A program made the translations under genes and the position numbers. A model generated the notes under the pieces. That model made no database searches. It saw only the letters and a list, made by a program, of their open reading frames with translations, and was not told the DNA's origin. A stretch of DNA of 64,000 bases from assembly GCF_000504285.1 (NCBI RefSeq), contig NZ_KI632511.1, positions 2,539,372-2,603,371 of the forward strand. The letters are read 5' to 3'. This DNA is from Actinospica robiniae DSM 44927 (lineage in GTDB: Bacteria; Actinomycetota; Actinomycetes; Streptomycetales; Catenulisporaceae). This document shows, one piece after another, positions 17,145 to 25,440 of this stretch; position 1 is the stretch's first letter; the number at the start of each line of letters is the position of its first letter.

Positions 17145-17173
17145 CCGCTCGGATCGCCTCGCGATCCGAGCGG
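17145..17173. other. 13-bp perfect hairpin between two operators
   Basis: CCGCTCGGATCGC (17145-17157) and its complement (17161-17173) surround a 3-base loop in the 497-base region 16931-17427. There is no T tract and no gene ends on the plus strand just upstream, so it may be a leader structure, a terminator for antisense transcription or a protein-binding site. The rest of the region shows no gene. Confidence 0.5.
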
Positions 17174-17345
17174 TGGGGCCCGTCGGCGCGCGGCCGAACC
17201 CGCACCATCCGCCGGCACGCGACACCCGCCCGCAGGACTTCGCGCAGGCAGGGCGCTCGATCTGCTCGAGGCACCGGAGGGATCCGGGCACCCGGGACGG
17301 CCCATCCGCCGCCCCGCGTCCCCGGCGCACCTCCAGGCACCCCGA

Positions 17346-17357
17346 GAGAGCGCTCTC
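17346..17357. promoter_or_regulatory. LacI-type operator upstream of GH16 gene
   Basis: GAGAGCGCTCTC lies 70 bases before the ATG of the GH16 gene, well placed to block its promoter or early transcription. Confidence 0.75.
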
Positions 17358-17427
17358 ATCACGCGGCACAGTCCTCTGAGCGGCTCTGACCTCGGCCGAC
17401 GTCCCTACGAACCACCCAGGAGCCCCG

Positions 17428-20400
17428 ATGACCGCATCCTTCTCCGGCCCGACGCCGCGCCGGAGACCTCTCAGCGACCTGCCACCGCGGGTACGGGCCG
17501 GCCTGGCCGTGCTCGTCACCGTCGCCATCGCGCTGGCGCTCACCGCGTTTCCGCTCCTCGCGGCGCACGCCGCGAGCCCGGACGCCACCGGGAGCTGCGG
17601 CACCGCAGACATCGCGCTGAATCAGCCCACGACCGCGTCCTCGCTGGAGAACGGCGCGCAGTTCCCGGCGTCGGCCGCCACCGACGGGAACACCGCCACC
17701 CGCTGGTCCAGCGCCTTCAGCGACCCGCAGTGGCTCGCCGTGGATCTCGGCTCCACCCAGTCGATCTGCGGTGTCTCGCTCAACTGGGAGTCCGCCTACG
17801 CCAAGGCGTTCCAGATCCAGACCTCGACCGACGACTCCACCTGGACGACGATCTACTCCACCACGACCGGCACCGGTGGGGTGCAGAACCTGACCGTCAG
17901 CGGCAGCGGGCGCTACATCCGCATGTACGGGACCGCGCGCGCCACCGGCTACGGCTACTCGCTCTACGAGTTCGACGTCTACGCCGGGACCGCTGCCAGC
18001 TCCACCCCGACGGCCAGTGCCAGCGCCTCCGCCAGCGCGTCGGCCAGCGCCTCGGCAAGCGCGTCGGCCAGCCCGACCGGCAGCTCCACGCCCACCTCCG
18101 GCCCGACCATCCCCGCCGAGAACTGGAACACCGTCTGGAACGCCGACTTCAGCGGCTCCGCCGGGTCCGCGCCCTCTTCCTCGGACTGGATCGAGGACAC
18201 CGGCACCAGTTCACCGGGCGGTCCGGCCAACTGGGGCACCGGCGAGGTCGAGACCATGTCGAATTCGACCTCGAACGTGCACCTGGACGGCAGCGGCCGC
18301 CTGGATATCACGGCTCTGTCTTCCGGCGGCTCATGGACGTCGGGCCGGATCGAGTCACAGCGTTCCGACTTCGCGGCTCCGGCCGGCGGGATGATGGAGA
18401 TCTCCGCCTCGATCGAGCAGCCGAACCCCACCCACGGGGTCGGCTACTGGCCGGCCTTCTGGACGCTCGGGGCAGGCGACCGCACCGGCGGGACCTGGCC
18501 GTCCATCGGCGAGACGGACATCCTCGAGGACGTCAACGGCCACAGCGAGACCTCGTCCACCCTGCACTGCGGGGTCGCGCCGGGCGGGGCCTGCAACGAG
18601 TACACCGGGCGCACGAGCGGGATGACCGCCTGCGCGGGCTGCCAGACGGGCTACCACACCTACACCGAGGTCATCGACCGCAGCGTCAGCAACGAGTCGA
18701 TCCGCTGGTACCTCGACGGCCACGAGTACTGGCAGGTCACCGAGTCCCAAGTCGGCACCGCAGCCTGGCAGGCGGCCATCGACCACGGGTTCTTCATCAT
18801 CCTCGACCTCGCCATCGGCGGTTCCTTCCCGAACGCGGACTGCGGGTGCACCTCGCCCAACGCGCAGACCTCGTCCGGCGGCACCATGAGCGTCGCGTCG
18901 CTCTCGGTGCAGACCGCGGCGGTGAACGCGGCTCCCAGCCAGCCGACCGCTCCCCCGACCCCCGCCAACACCCCGAGCGTGGTCAAGGTGACCGGCAGCC
19001 AGGGCAACTGGGGACTGTCCGTCAACGGATCGCCGTACTACGTCAAGGGCGTCACCTACGGCCCGGCCAACACCGACGCGCCGTACTACCTGCCGCAGAT
19101 CGCGGCGACCGGCGCGAACACGGTACGGACGTGGGGCACGGACAACACCGACACCGTCGACCTGCTCAACGCGGCGGATGCCAACGGGGTCAAGGTGGTC
19201 ATGGGCTTCTGGCTCAGTCAATCAGAGGACTACATCACCGATACCACCGACGAGACCAGCGACTTGAACAACATCGTCTCGCTAGTGAATCAATATAAGA
19301 ACAACGGCGGCGTGCTGATGTGGGACGTCGGGAACGAGGTGATGAACTCGCTCTCGAGCACATACTCGGGCACGCAGCTGACCAACGAGCGGATCGCGTA
19401 CGCGCAGTTCGTGGAGAGAGTCGCCGACGCGATCCACGCCGCCGACCCGAACCACCCGGTGACCTCCACCGACGCGTGGGTGGGCGCCTGGCCGTACTAC
19501 CAGCAGTACACCCCGCACCTGGACCTGATGGCGGTCAACTCGTACGGCGCGGCCTGCGGCGTGCAGTCCGCCTGGCAGTCCGGCGGCTACAACAAGCCCT
19601 ACATCCTCACCGAGGCCGGCCCGGACGGCGAGTGGGAGGTGGCCAACGACGAGAACGGAGTGCCGACCGAGGACACCGACCAGGCCTCGACTCAGGGCTA
19701 TGCGACCGACTGGAACTGCGTGAAGGCCGCGAGCGGCGTGGCGCTGGGCGCGACGCTGTTCAACTACGGCGTGGAGAACGACTTCGGCGGCATCTGGTAC
19801 AACTTCATCACCGGTGACTGGCGCCGCGACTCGTTCTACGAGATCAACGCGCTCTACGGCGGCCAGAACCCGGTGAATCAGGCCCCGGTGATCTCCAGCA
19901 TGACCATCGGCAACCCGACCGCGGTGCCGGCCGGCGGCACCTTCACCATCAACGTCGGGGCGAGCAGCCCGATCGGCGCTCCGCTGCGCTACAGCGTGGA
20001 CTACGACGCCAAGTACATCACCGGCGGCACCGCGCAGCAGGGCGCGACCTTCACCACGTCGGGCGGCACGATCACCGCGACGGCGCCGAACCAGATCGGC
20101 GTGTGGAAGGTCGACGTATACGTGTACGACGATCAGGGCAACGCCGGGATCCAGACCGCGTCGATCAACGTCGTACCCGCGACGATGTCCGGCACGAACG
20201 TGGCCCGCGGCGCGACCACGACGGCCTCGTCGTATCAGGCCACTGGTACCGGCGCGCCGTTCCCGCCGAGCAACGCGACGGACGGGAACCTGACCACCCG
20301 GTGGGCCAGCGACTGGAGCGACCCGCAGTGGATCGAGGCGGATCTCGGCAAGTCGGACCCGATCTCCGGCGTTCAGCTGGTCTGGGAGTCGGCCTACGCG

Positions 20401-20592
20401 CAGGCCTACCAGATCCAGGTGTCGAACGACAACAGCACCTGGACGACGGTCTACTCGACCACGACCGGGATCGGCGGTGTGGACAGCATCAGCCTGAGCG
20501 GCGTATCAGGACGCTACGTCCGCGTCTACGGAACCGCCCGCGGCACCGCGTACGGCTACTCGCTGTACGAATTCGGGGTCTACACCCCGTAG
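17428..20592 (+). CDS. secreted two-catalytic-domain glucanase: CBM32-GH16-TIM barrel-CBM32
   Basis: This 1054-residue exoenzyme begins with a signal peptide (residues about 24-49). A CBM32/F5-8 type C domain (55-186) and an Ala-Ser linker (197-213) lead to a GH16 domain (about 229-495) with catalytic ExDxxE as E360-T-D362-I-L-E365. Next is a TIM-barrel glycosidase (about 516-815) with acid/base Glu635 in WDVGNEV and nucleophile Glu727 in ILTEAGPDG. An Ig-like segment and a second CBM32 domain (about 915-1054) follow. GH16 enzymes of this type cut beta-1,3- or mixed-linkage glucans; the barrel resembles GH5/GH2/GH72-clan enzymes. AGGAG at 17418-17422 supports the ATG. LacI-type operators upstream and a GH3 gene nearby indicate one regulon. 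Confidence 0.88.
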   Translation: MTASFSGPTPRRRPLSDLPPRVRAGLAVLVTVAIALALTAFPLLAAHAASPDATGSCGTADIALNQPTTASSLENGAQFPASAATDGNTATRWSSAFSDPQWLAVDLGSTQSICGVSLNWESAYAKAFQIQTSTDDSTWTTIYSTTTGTGGVQNLTVSGSGRYIRMYGTARATGYGYSLYEFDVYAGTAASSTPTASASASASASASASASASASPTGSSTPTSGPTIPAENWNTVWNADFSGSAGSAPSSSDWIEDTGTSSPGGPANWGTGEVETMSNSTSNVHLDGSGRLDITALSSGGSWTSGRIESQRSDFAAPAGGMMEISASIEQPNPTHGVGYWPAFWTLGAGDRTGGTWPSIGETDILEDVNGHSETSSTLHCGVAPGGACNEYTGRTSGMTACAGCQTGYHTYTEVIDRSVSNESIRWYLDGHEYWQVTESQVGTAAWQAAIDHGFFIILDLAIGGSFPNADCGCTSPNAQTSSGGTMSVASLSVQTAAVNAAPSQPTAPPTPANTPSVVKVTGSQGNWGLSVNGSPYYVKGVTYGPANTDAPYYLPQIAATGANTVRTWGTDNTDTVDLLNAADANGVKVVMGFWLSQSEDYITDTTDETSDLNNIVSLVNQYKNNGGVLMWDVGNEVMNSLSSTYSGTQLTNERIAYAQFVERVADAIHAADPNHPVTSTDAWVGAWPYYQQYTPHLDLMAVNSYGAACGVQSAWQSGGYNKPYILTEAGPDGEWEVANDENGVPTEDTDQASTQGYATDWNCVKAASGVALGATLFNYGVENDFGGIWYNFITGDWRRDSFYEINALYGGQNPVNQAPVISSMTIGNPTAVPAGGTFTINVGASSPIGAPLRYSVDYDAKYITGGTAQQGATFTTSGGTITATAPNQIGVWKVDVYVYDDQGNAGIQTASINVVPATMSGTNVARGATTTASSYQATGTGAPFPPSNATDGNLTTRWASDWSDPQWIEADLGKSDPISGVQLVWESAYAQAYQIQVSNDNSTWTTVYSTTTGIGGVDSISLSGVSGRYVRVYGTARGTAYGYSLYEFGVYTP

Positions 20593-20609
20593 TACGAACC
20601 CTGACGGCC

Positions 20610-20641
20610 GTGCGCGCTTCGGGTCAGCCCGAGGCGCGCAC
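20610..20641. terminator. bidirectional terminator between GH16 and lacI-type gene
   Basis: GTGCGCGC (20610-20617) pairs with 20634-20641, and inside it TCGGG (20619-20623) pairs with 20628-20632 around loop TCAG. The stop codon of the LacI-type gene lies in this loop. It can serve both convergent genes. Confidence 0.8.
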
Positions 20642-21730
20642 GACCAGTTCGGAGTCGAAGAGCACCGCGCGGGGCTGAGCCTTGGGCTCATCGAGGCGCT
20701 CGAGCAGCAGCTGCGCCATCTGCGCGGCCATCTCCTCCACCGGTTGACGCACCGTGGTCAGCCGGGGCCTGGCGGAGGTGGCCGCGCTGCTGTCGTCGAA
20801 GCCGATGACGGCGACGTCCTGCGGCACCCGTCGGCCGCGTTCGAGCAGGACGTGCAACGCGCCGACGGCCATCAGGTCGTTGGAGGCGAAGACCCCGTCC
20901 AGCTCGGGTTCGCGTTCGAGCAGTTCGCGCATCGCCCGCTCGCCGCTGTCCTGGGTGAAGTTCCCGACGGTGTAGGGCACGTAAGCGACGCCGTGCCGGG
21001 CCATGGTGTCGCAGAAGCCGTCGAGCCGCGCCCGGCCGGCGTGCAGCGCGAGCGGGCCGGCTATCGCCGCGACGCGGCGGCGGCCCTGCGCGAGCAGGCG
21101 TTCGGCGGCGAGCCGGCCGCCGTCCTGGTGCGCGAGGTCTACGTAGCGCACGGGCAGCGGGCGTTCGGGGCGGGCGAAGAAGACAGCCGGCAGCCCGGCC
21201 TCGACCAGCAGGCCAGGCAACGGATCGGACGGATCGATGGAGACCACCAGCGCGCCGTCGGCCGCGCCCTGGCGCAGATGGTCCAGCACCTGCGCGCGCG
21301 AGGCGTCGTCCTCGGCCAGCATCAGCAGTGGGTGCAGCCGACGCGGGCGCAGGTAGGCGAGTACGCCGGCGACGATCCGGCCGAAGAAGGGGTCTGCGAA
21401 GACGCGGTCCGGCGAAGTGTCGGCGGTGTCCGGCGTGCCGGGTGCGGCGGATTCAGCGCCGTCGTGGCCGGGTCCGGGCCCGGCCGCCTCCGGTGCGAGC
21501 GACATGACGAGGGCGATCACCCCGCTGCGGCCGGTGATCAGCTGGCGCGCGGCCCGGTTCGGCACGTAGCCGACCGCGGCGATGGCGTCCTGGACCACCC
21601 GCTGCAGATCGCTGGAGACGTTCGGGGCGCCGTTGACCACGCGGGAGACGGTGGCGCGCGAGACCCCCGCCGCGCGTGCCACGTCCTCCAGGGTGGGCAC
21701 GACGGTTCGGCGCGCGTCGCTGATGGCCAT
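20624..21730 (-). CDS. LacI-family transcriptional regulator
   Basis: A 368-residue repressor with an N-terminal helix-turn-helix and hinge helix (TLEDVARAAGVSRATVSRVVNG, then YVPNRAARQL) and a periplasmic-binding-protein-like effector domain ending VIGFDDSSAATSARPRLTTVRQP. A Gly/Pro/Ala insert of about 30 residues (near 90-120) is unusual. It sits between two glucan-degrading enzymes, and the sites at 17346, 21752 and 21908 fit repression of both enzymes and itself, with release by an oligosaccharide. The effector is probably a beta-glucan fragment; that is inference. Confidence 0.9.
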   Translation of the reverse strand: MAISDARRTVVPTLEDVARAAGVSRATVSRVVNGAPNVSSDLQRVVQDAIAAVGYVPNRAARQLITGRSGVIALVMSLAPEAAGPGPGHDGAESAAPGTPDTADTSPDRVFADPFFGRIVAGVLAYLRPRRLHPLLMLAEDDASRAQVLDHLRQGAADGALVVSIDPSDPLPGLLVEAGLPAVFFARPERPLPVRYVDLAHQDGGRLAAERLLAQGRRRVAAIAGPLALHAGRARLDGFCDTMARHGVAYVPYTVGNFTQDSGERAMRELLEREPELDGVFASNDLMAVGALHVLLERGRRVPQDVAVIGFDDSSAATSARPRLTTVRQPVEEMAAQMAQLLLERLDEPKAQPRAVLFDSELVVRASG

Positions 21731-21751
21731 GGACCAGTTATAACAGAATCC

Positions 21752-21763
21752 GAGAGCGCTCTC
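21752..21763. promoter_or_regulatory. LacI-type operator (autoregulatory)
   Basis: GAGAGCGCTCTC lies 21 bases upstream of the ATG of the LacI-type gene, next to an AT-rich stretch (TTATAACAGAAT, 21738-21749) that could be its -10 region. Confidence 0.75.
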
Positions 21764-21907
21764 TCCAAACGCATTCGAACCCTGCGGTCCATCGGCTCAC
21801 AGGACTCGCCGGCCGGATCGGGCGCCACCCGACGTCGGCGCGAGCATGCCGGATTCCGGAACCCGGCGGCCTTGACGCTCCGGACGGCCGGGAGTTCACT
21901 TCCGCGT

Positions 21908-21919
21908 GAGAGCGCTCTC
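21908..21919. promoter_or_regulatory. LacI-type operator upstream of GH3 gene
   Basis: GAGAGCGCTCTC, extended to TGAGAGCGCTCTCCCA, lies 53 bases before the GH3 start. With the site at 21752 it brackets the divergent promoter region. Confidence 0.75.
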
Positions 21920-21972
21920 CCATCCTGCGCCGCGCCATCGGCGCGACGGCGCACCCACCTCGAAGGAGAGTC

Positions 21973-24900
21973 ATGGCTGCCAGCCTCCGGGCCCTCGATC
22001 GGCCGTTCCGGCCGTATCGACCAGCCCGGCCATCACGACGTCCGCTCATCGCGGTCCTCAGCATCCTCGCCCTGCTCGCCTCGCTGCTCGGCGGAGCCCG
22101 GGCGGCGCATGCGGCGACCGCGCTGCTGTCCCAGGGAAAGCCGACCACCGCGTCCTCGCTGGAAGGCGCCGGCTATCCGGCGTCCGCCGCGACCGACGGC
22201 TCCACCACCACCCGGTGGTCCAGCGCGTTCAGCGACCCGCAGTGGCTCCAGGTGGACCTCGGCTCCGTCTCCACGATCTCGCAGGTCGTGCTGAACTGGG
22301 AATCCGCGTACGCGACGGCGTTCCAGATCCAGACCTCGAACGACGCCGCCACCTGGACCACCATCTACTCGACCACGACCGGCACCGGCGGCACCCAGAC
22401 CCTGAATGTCACCGGCAGCGGCCGCTACGTCCGCATGTACGGCACAGCCCGAGCCACCGGTTACGGCTACTCGCTCTGGGAATTCCAGGTCTACGGCGGG
22501 TCAGGCGGCGGGTCCGGCTCCAGCTGCGGCACGCAGAACGCCGCGCTCGACCAGCCGACCACCGCGTCCTCGCTGGAGAACGCCGGCACCCCGGCGGCGG
22601 CCGCGACCGACGGAAGCACCACCACCCGCTGGTCCAGCGCGTACAGCGACCCGCAGTGGCTTCAGGTCGACCTCGGCTCGGCCGTGACGATCTGCCAGGT
22701 CGTGCTGAACTGGGAAACCGCCTACGCCACCGCGTTCCAGATCCAGACCTCGACCGACGGCACGAACTGGACCTCGATCTACTCCACCACCACGGGAACG
22801 GGCGGCACCCAGACCCTGGCCGTCACCGGCACCGGGCGCTACATCAGGATGTACGGAACGACCCGAGCCACCGGCTACGGCTACTCGCTCTGGGAGTTCC
22901 AGGTCTTCACCGGCGGCAGCGGCTCGACCGGCGGTGGAGGGGGCAGCGGTGGCGGCAACGGCACCTGCGGCACGACGAACGCGGCCCTGGGCCACCCGGC
23001 CACCGCATCCTCGACACAGGACTCGAATCCTGCATACGACCCCTTCTACGCGGTCGACGGAAGCACCGTGACCCGCTGGGCCAGCGCCTATGCGGACCCG
23101 CAGTGGCTGGAGGTCAACCTCGGCGCCAGCCTGCCGATCTGCGGTGTCGTGCTGCAGTGGGAGAATGCGTACGCGACTGCGTTCCAGATCCAGACCTCGA
23201 CCGACGGCACGAACTGGACTTCGATCTACTCGACCACCACCAGTGCCGGCGGCACCCAGACACTGTCCGTCACCGGCACCGGCCAGTACATCCGGCTCTA
23301 CGCCACCGCGCGAGCGACCGGCTACGGTGACTCGCTCTACGAGTTCCAGGTCTTCACCACCGACAACCAGACCGCGACCGTTCCTCCGCCGCCCTCGCAG
23401 CCCGCGCCCGGCAGCTGCCCCTGGCTCAACTCGCCGAACACGCCGGTGGCCACCCGCGTCGCGCAGCTGATGGGTCAGATGACGCAGGACCAGAAGGACG
23501 CGATGCTCTACGGCGACGGCACCGGCACGTACATCGGCCAGATCGCCGCGCAGCCGGCGCTGTGCATCCCGGCCGTCAACCTCGAGGACGGCCCCACCGG
23601 CGTGGGCGACGGGCTCGGCGGCGTCACCCAGATGCCGGACGGCGAAGTCTCCGCAGCGACCTTCGATACCTCATACGAATACAACTACGGAGTGGCCGTC
23701 GGCCAGGAGTTCGCCGGCAAGGGCGTCAACGTCTCGCTCGGCCCGACCATCAACCTGGTGCGCGACCCGCGCTGGGGCCGGGCCTACGAGACCTTCGGCG
23801 AGGACCCCTACCTGGCCGGCGAGATCGGCAGCGCGGACATCGAGGGCATGCAGGCGCAGGACGTGATGGCCGAGGTCAAGCACGTGGCCGCGTACAGCAT
23901 CGAACAGCCCTCCGCGCCCGGCAACGAGATCATCGACCCGCGCACGCTGGAGGAGATGTACCTCTCCTCCTTCCAGACCGTGGTCCAAAAGGGCGGCGCG
24001 GCGGCGATGATGTGCTCCTACGCCATGGTCAACGGCGCCTACTCCTGTCAGAACCCGTCGATCGAGAACGTGCCGCTCTACCAGCAGGCCGGGTTCACCG
24101 GCTTCATCACCTCGGACTGGGGCGGGATCCACTCCACCGTGCCGTCGGCCAACGCCGGCGAGACGGTCGAGATGCCGTTCGGCGGGTTCTTCGCCTCCGC
24201 GCTCGAGCAGGCGGTGGCGAGCGGCCAGGTCACCCAGGCCACCTTCGACACGATGGTGTCCCGGGTGCTGACCCAGATGTTCCGCTTCGGCATGTTCGAC
24301 AAGGCGCCCAGCGGCTCGACCACCGCGATCGTGGCCGCGCCCGCGCATCTCGCCACCGCCCTGCAGGGTGACGAGGAGGGCACGGTGCTGCTGAAGAACA
24401 ACGGCGTCCTGCCGTTGAGCCCGACCGGCGGCGAGTCCATCGCCGTCATCGGGAGCGACGCGAGTTCGGGCGCCGTGACCGACGGCGGCGGCAGCGGCGG
24501 GGCGACTAGCTCCGGCACCTACGACCCCCTCTACAGCATTCAGCAGCGCACGGCCGGCACGAACGTCACAGTCAGCTACAACGACGGTTCGAACCAGGCT
24601 TCCGCGGTAGCGCTCGCCCAGTCCTCGAAGGTGGCGATCGTCTTCGCGGCCGACGACTACGGCCACGAGGAGTCCGACACCACCACGCTGAACCTGCCGA
24701 ACAACCAGGACCAGCTGATCGAGGCGGTCGCCGCGGCCAACCCGAACACGATCTTGGTGCTGGGCGACAACTCGGCGATCCTGATGCCGTGGCTCGGCCA
24801 GGTCGCGGGTGTGTTCGAGGGCTTCTACCAGGGCCAGGAGTACGGCCAGGCCATCGCGGCGCTGCTGTTCGGCGACGTGAACCCGTCCGGGCACCTGCCG

Positions 24901-25440
24901 GTGACGTTCCCGAGCTCGCTCTCCGCGCTCCCGGCGAGCACCACGGCGCAGTGGCCCGGCACGAACGGCGAGGTGGACTTCACCGAAGGGCTCGACGTCG
25001 GATACCGCTGGTACGACGCGAACAACGTCACACCGCTCTTCCCGTTCGGCTACGGCCTGTCGTACACCTCGTTCTCCTTCAGCAACGTGCAGGTGGGCGC
25101 GATGACGAACGGTAAGGCCACGGTGACGGCCACGGTCACCGACACCGGGAGCCGGGCCGGCTCCGAGGTGGCCCAGCTCTACGTCGGGGACCCGGCATCA
25201 GCCGGGGAACCGCCGCACCAACTCAAGGGGTTCCAGCGGATCACGCTCAATCCGGGCGCCTCCGGCACGGTGACCTTCACCCTGACGCCGCATGACCTGG
25301 CGGCCTACAACGCCACGTCGGGCAACTGGGTCGCGGGCGCCGGCTCCTATCAGATCCTGGTCGGCGACTCGTCCCGCAACCTGCCGCTGAGCGGCGCGCT
25401 CTCGCTCGCCTCCGCCATCACGGACAACACGGCGGACTGA
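21973..25440 (+). CDS. secreted CBM32x3-GH3 beta-glucosidase-like enzyme
   Basis: The 1155-residue protein has a signal peptide (ending RAAHA near residue 47) and three consecutive CBM32/F5-8 type C domains (about 48-175, 185-310 and 326-458) separated by Gly/Ser linkers. A complete GH3 module follows: the (alpha/beta)8 domain with nucleophile Asp715 in GFITSDWGG, the alpha/beta sandwich domain and a C-terminal fibronectin III-like domain (SEVAQLYVGDP, QLKGFQRITLNPG). It releases terminal glucose or xylose from oligosaccharides and completes the work of the GH16 enzyme. GAAGGAGAG precedes the ATG. The 3-prime 91 bases overlap the MFS gene on the other strand. Confidence 0.92.
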   Translation: MAASLRALDRPFRPYRPARPSRRPLIAVLSILALLASLLGGARAAHAATALLSQGKPTTASSLEGAGYPASAATDGSTTTRWSSAFSDPQWLQVDLGSVSTISQVVLNWESAYATAFQIQTSNDAATWTTIYSTTTGTGGTQTLNVTGSGRYVRMYGTARATGYGYSLWEFQVYGGSGGGSGSSCGTQNAALDQPTTASSLENAGTPAAAATDGSTTTRWSSAYSDPQWLQVDLGSAVTICQVVLNWETAYATAFQIQTSTDGTNWTSIYSTTTGTGGTQTLAVTGTGRYIRMYGTTRATGYGYSLWEFQVFTGGSGSTGGGGGSGGGNGTCGTTNAALGHPATASSTQDSNPAYDPFYAVDGSTVTRWASAYADPQWLEVNLGASLPICGVVLQWENAYATAFQIQTSTDGTNWTSIYSTTTSAGGTQTLSVTGTGQYIRLYATARATGYGDSLYEFQVFTTDNQTATVPPPPSQPAPGSCPWLNSPNTPVATRVAQLMGQMTQDQKDAMLYGDGTGTYIGQIAAQPALCIPAVNLEDGPTGVGDGLGGVTQMPDGEVSAATFDTSYEYNYGVAVGQEFAGKGVNVSLGPTINLVRDPRWGRAYETFGEDPYLAGEIGSADIEGMQAQDVMAEVKHVAAYSIEQPSAPGNEIIDPRTLEEMYLSSFQTVVQKGGAAAMMCSYAMVNGAYSCQNPSIENVPLYQQAGFTGFITSDWGGIHSTVPSANAGETVEMPFGGFFASALEQAVASGQVTQATFDTMVSRVLTQMFRFGMFDKAPSGSTTAIVAAPAHLATALQGDEEGTVLLKNNGVLPLSPTGGESIAVIGSDASSGAVTDGGGSGGATSSGTYDPLYSIQQRTAGTNVTVSYNDGSNQASAVALAQSSKVAIVFAADDYGHEESDTTTLNLPNNQDQLIEAVAAANPNTILVLGDNSAILMPWLGQVAGVFEGFYQGQEYGQAIAALLFGDVNPSGHLPVTFPSSLSALPASTTAQWPGTNGEVDFTEGLDVGYRWYDANNVTPLFPFGYGLSYTSFSFSNVQVGAMTNGKATVTATVTDTGSRAGSEVAQLYVGDPASAGEPPHQLKGFQRITLNPGASGTVTFTLTPHDLAAYNATSGNWVAGAGSYQILVGDSSRNLPLSGALSLASAITDNTAD

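Noticed and set aside
18001-18075. Low-complexity Ala-Ser repeat in the GH16 gene as a mobile or regulatory repeat
   Set aside because: It is a normal flexible linker between CBM32 and GH16 domains of secreted enzymes.
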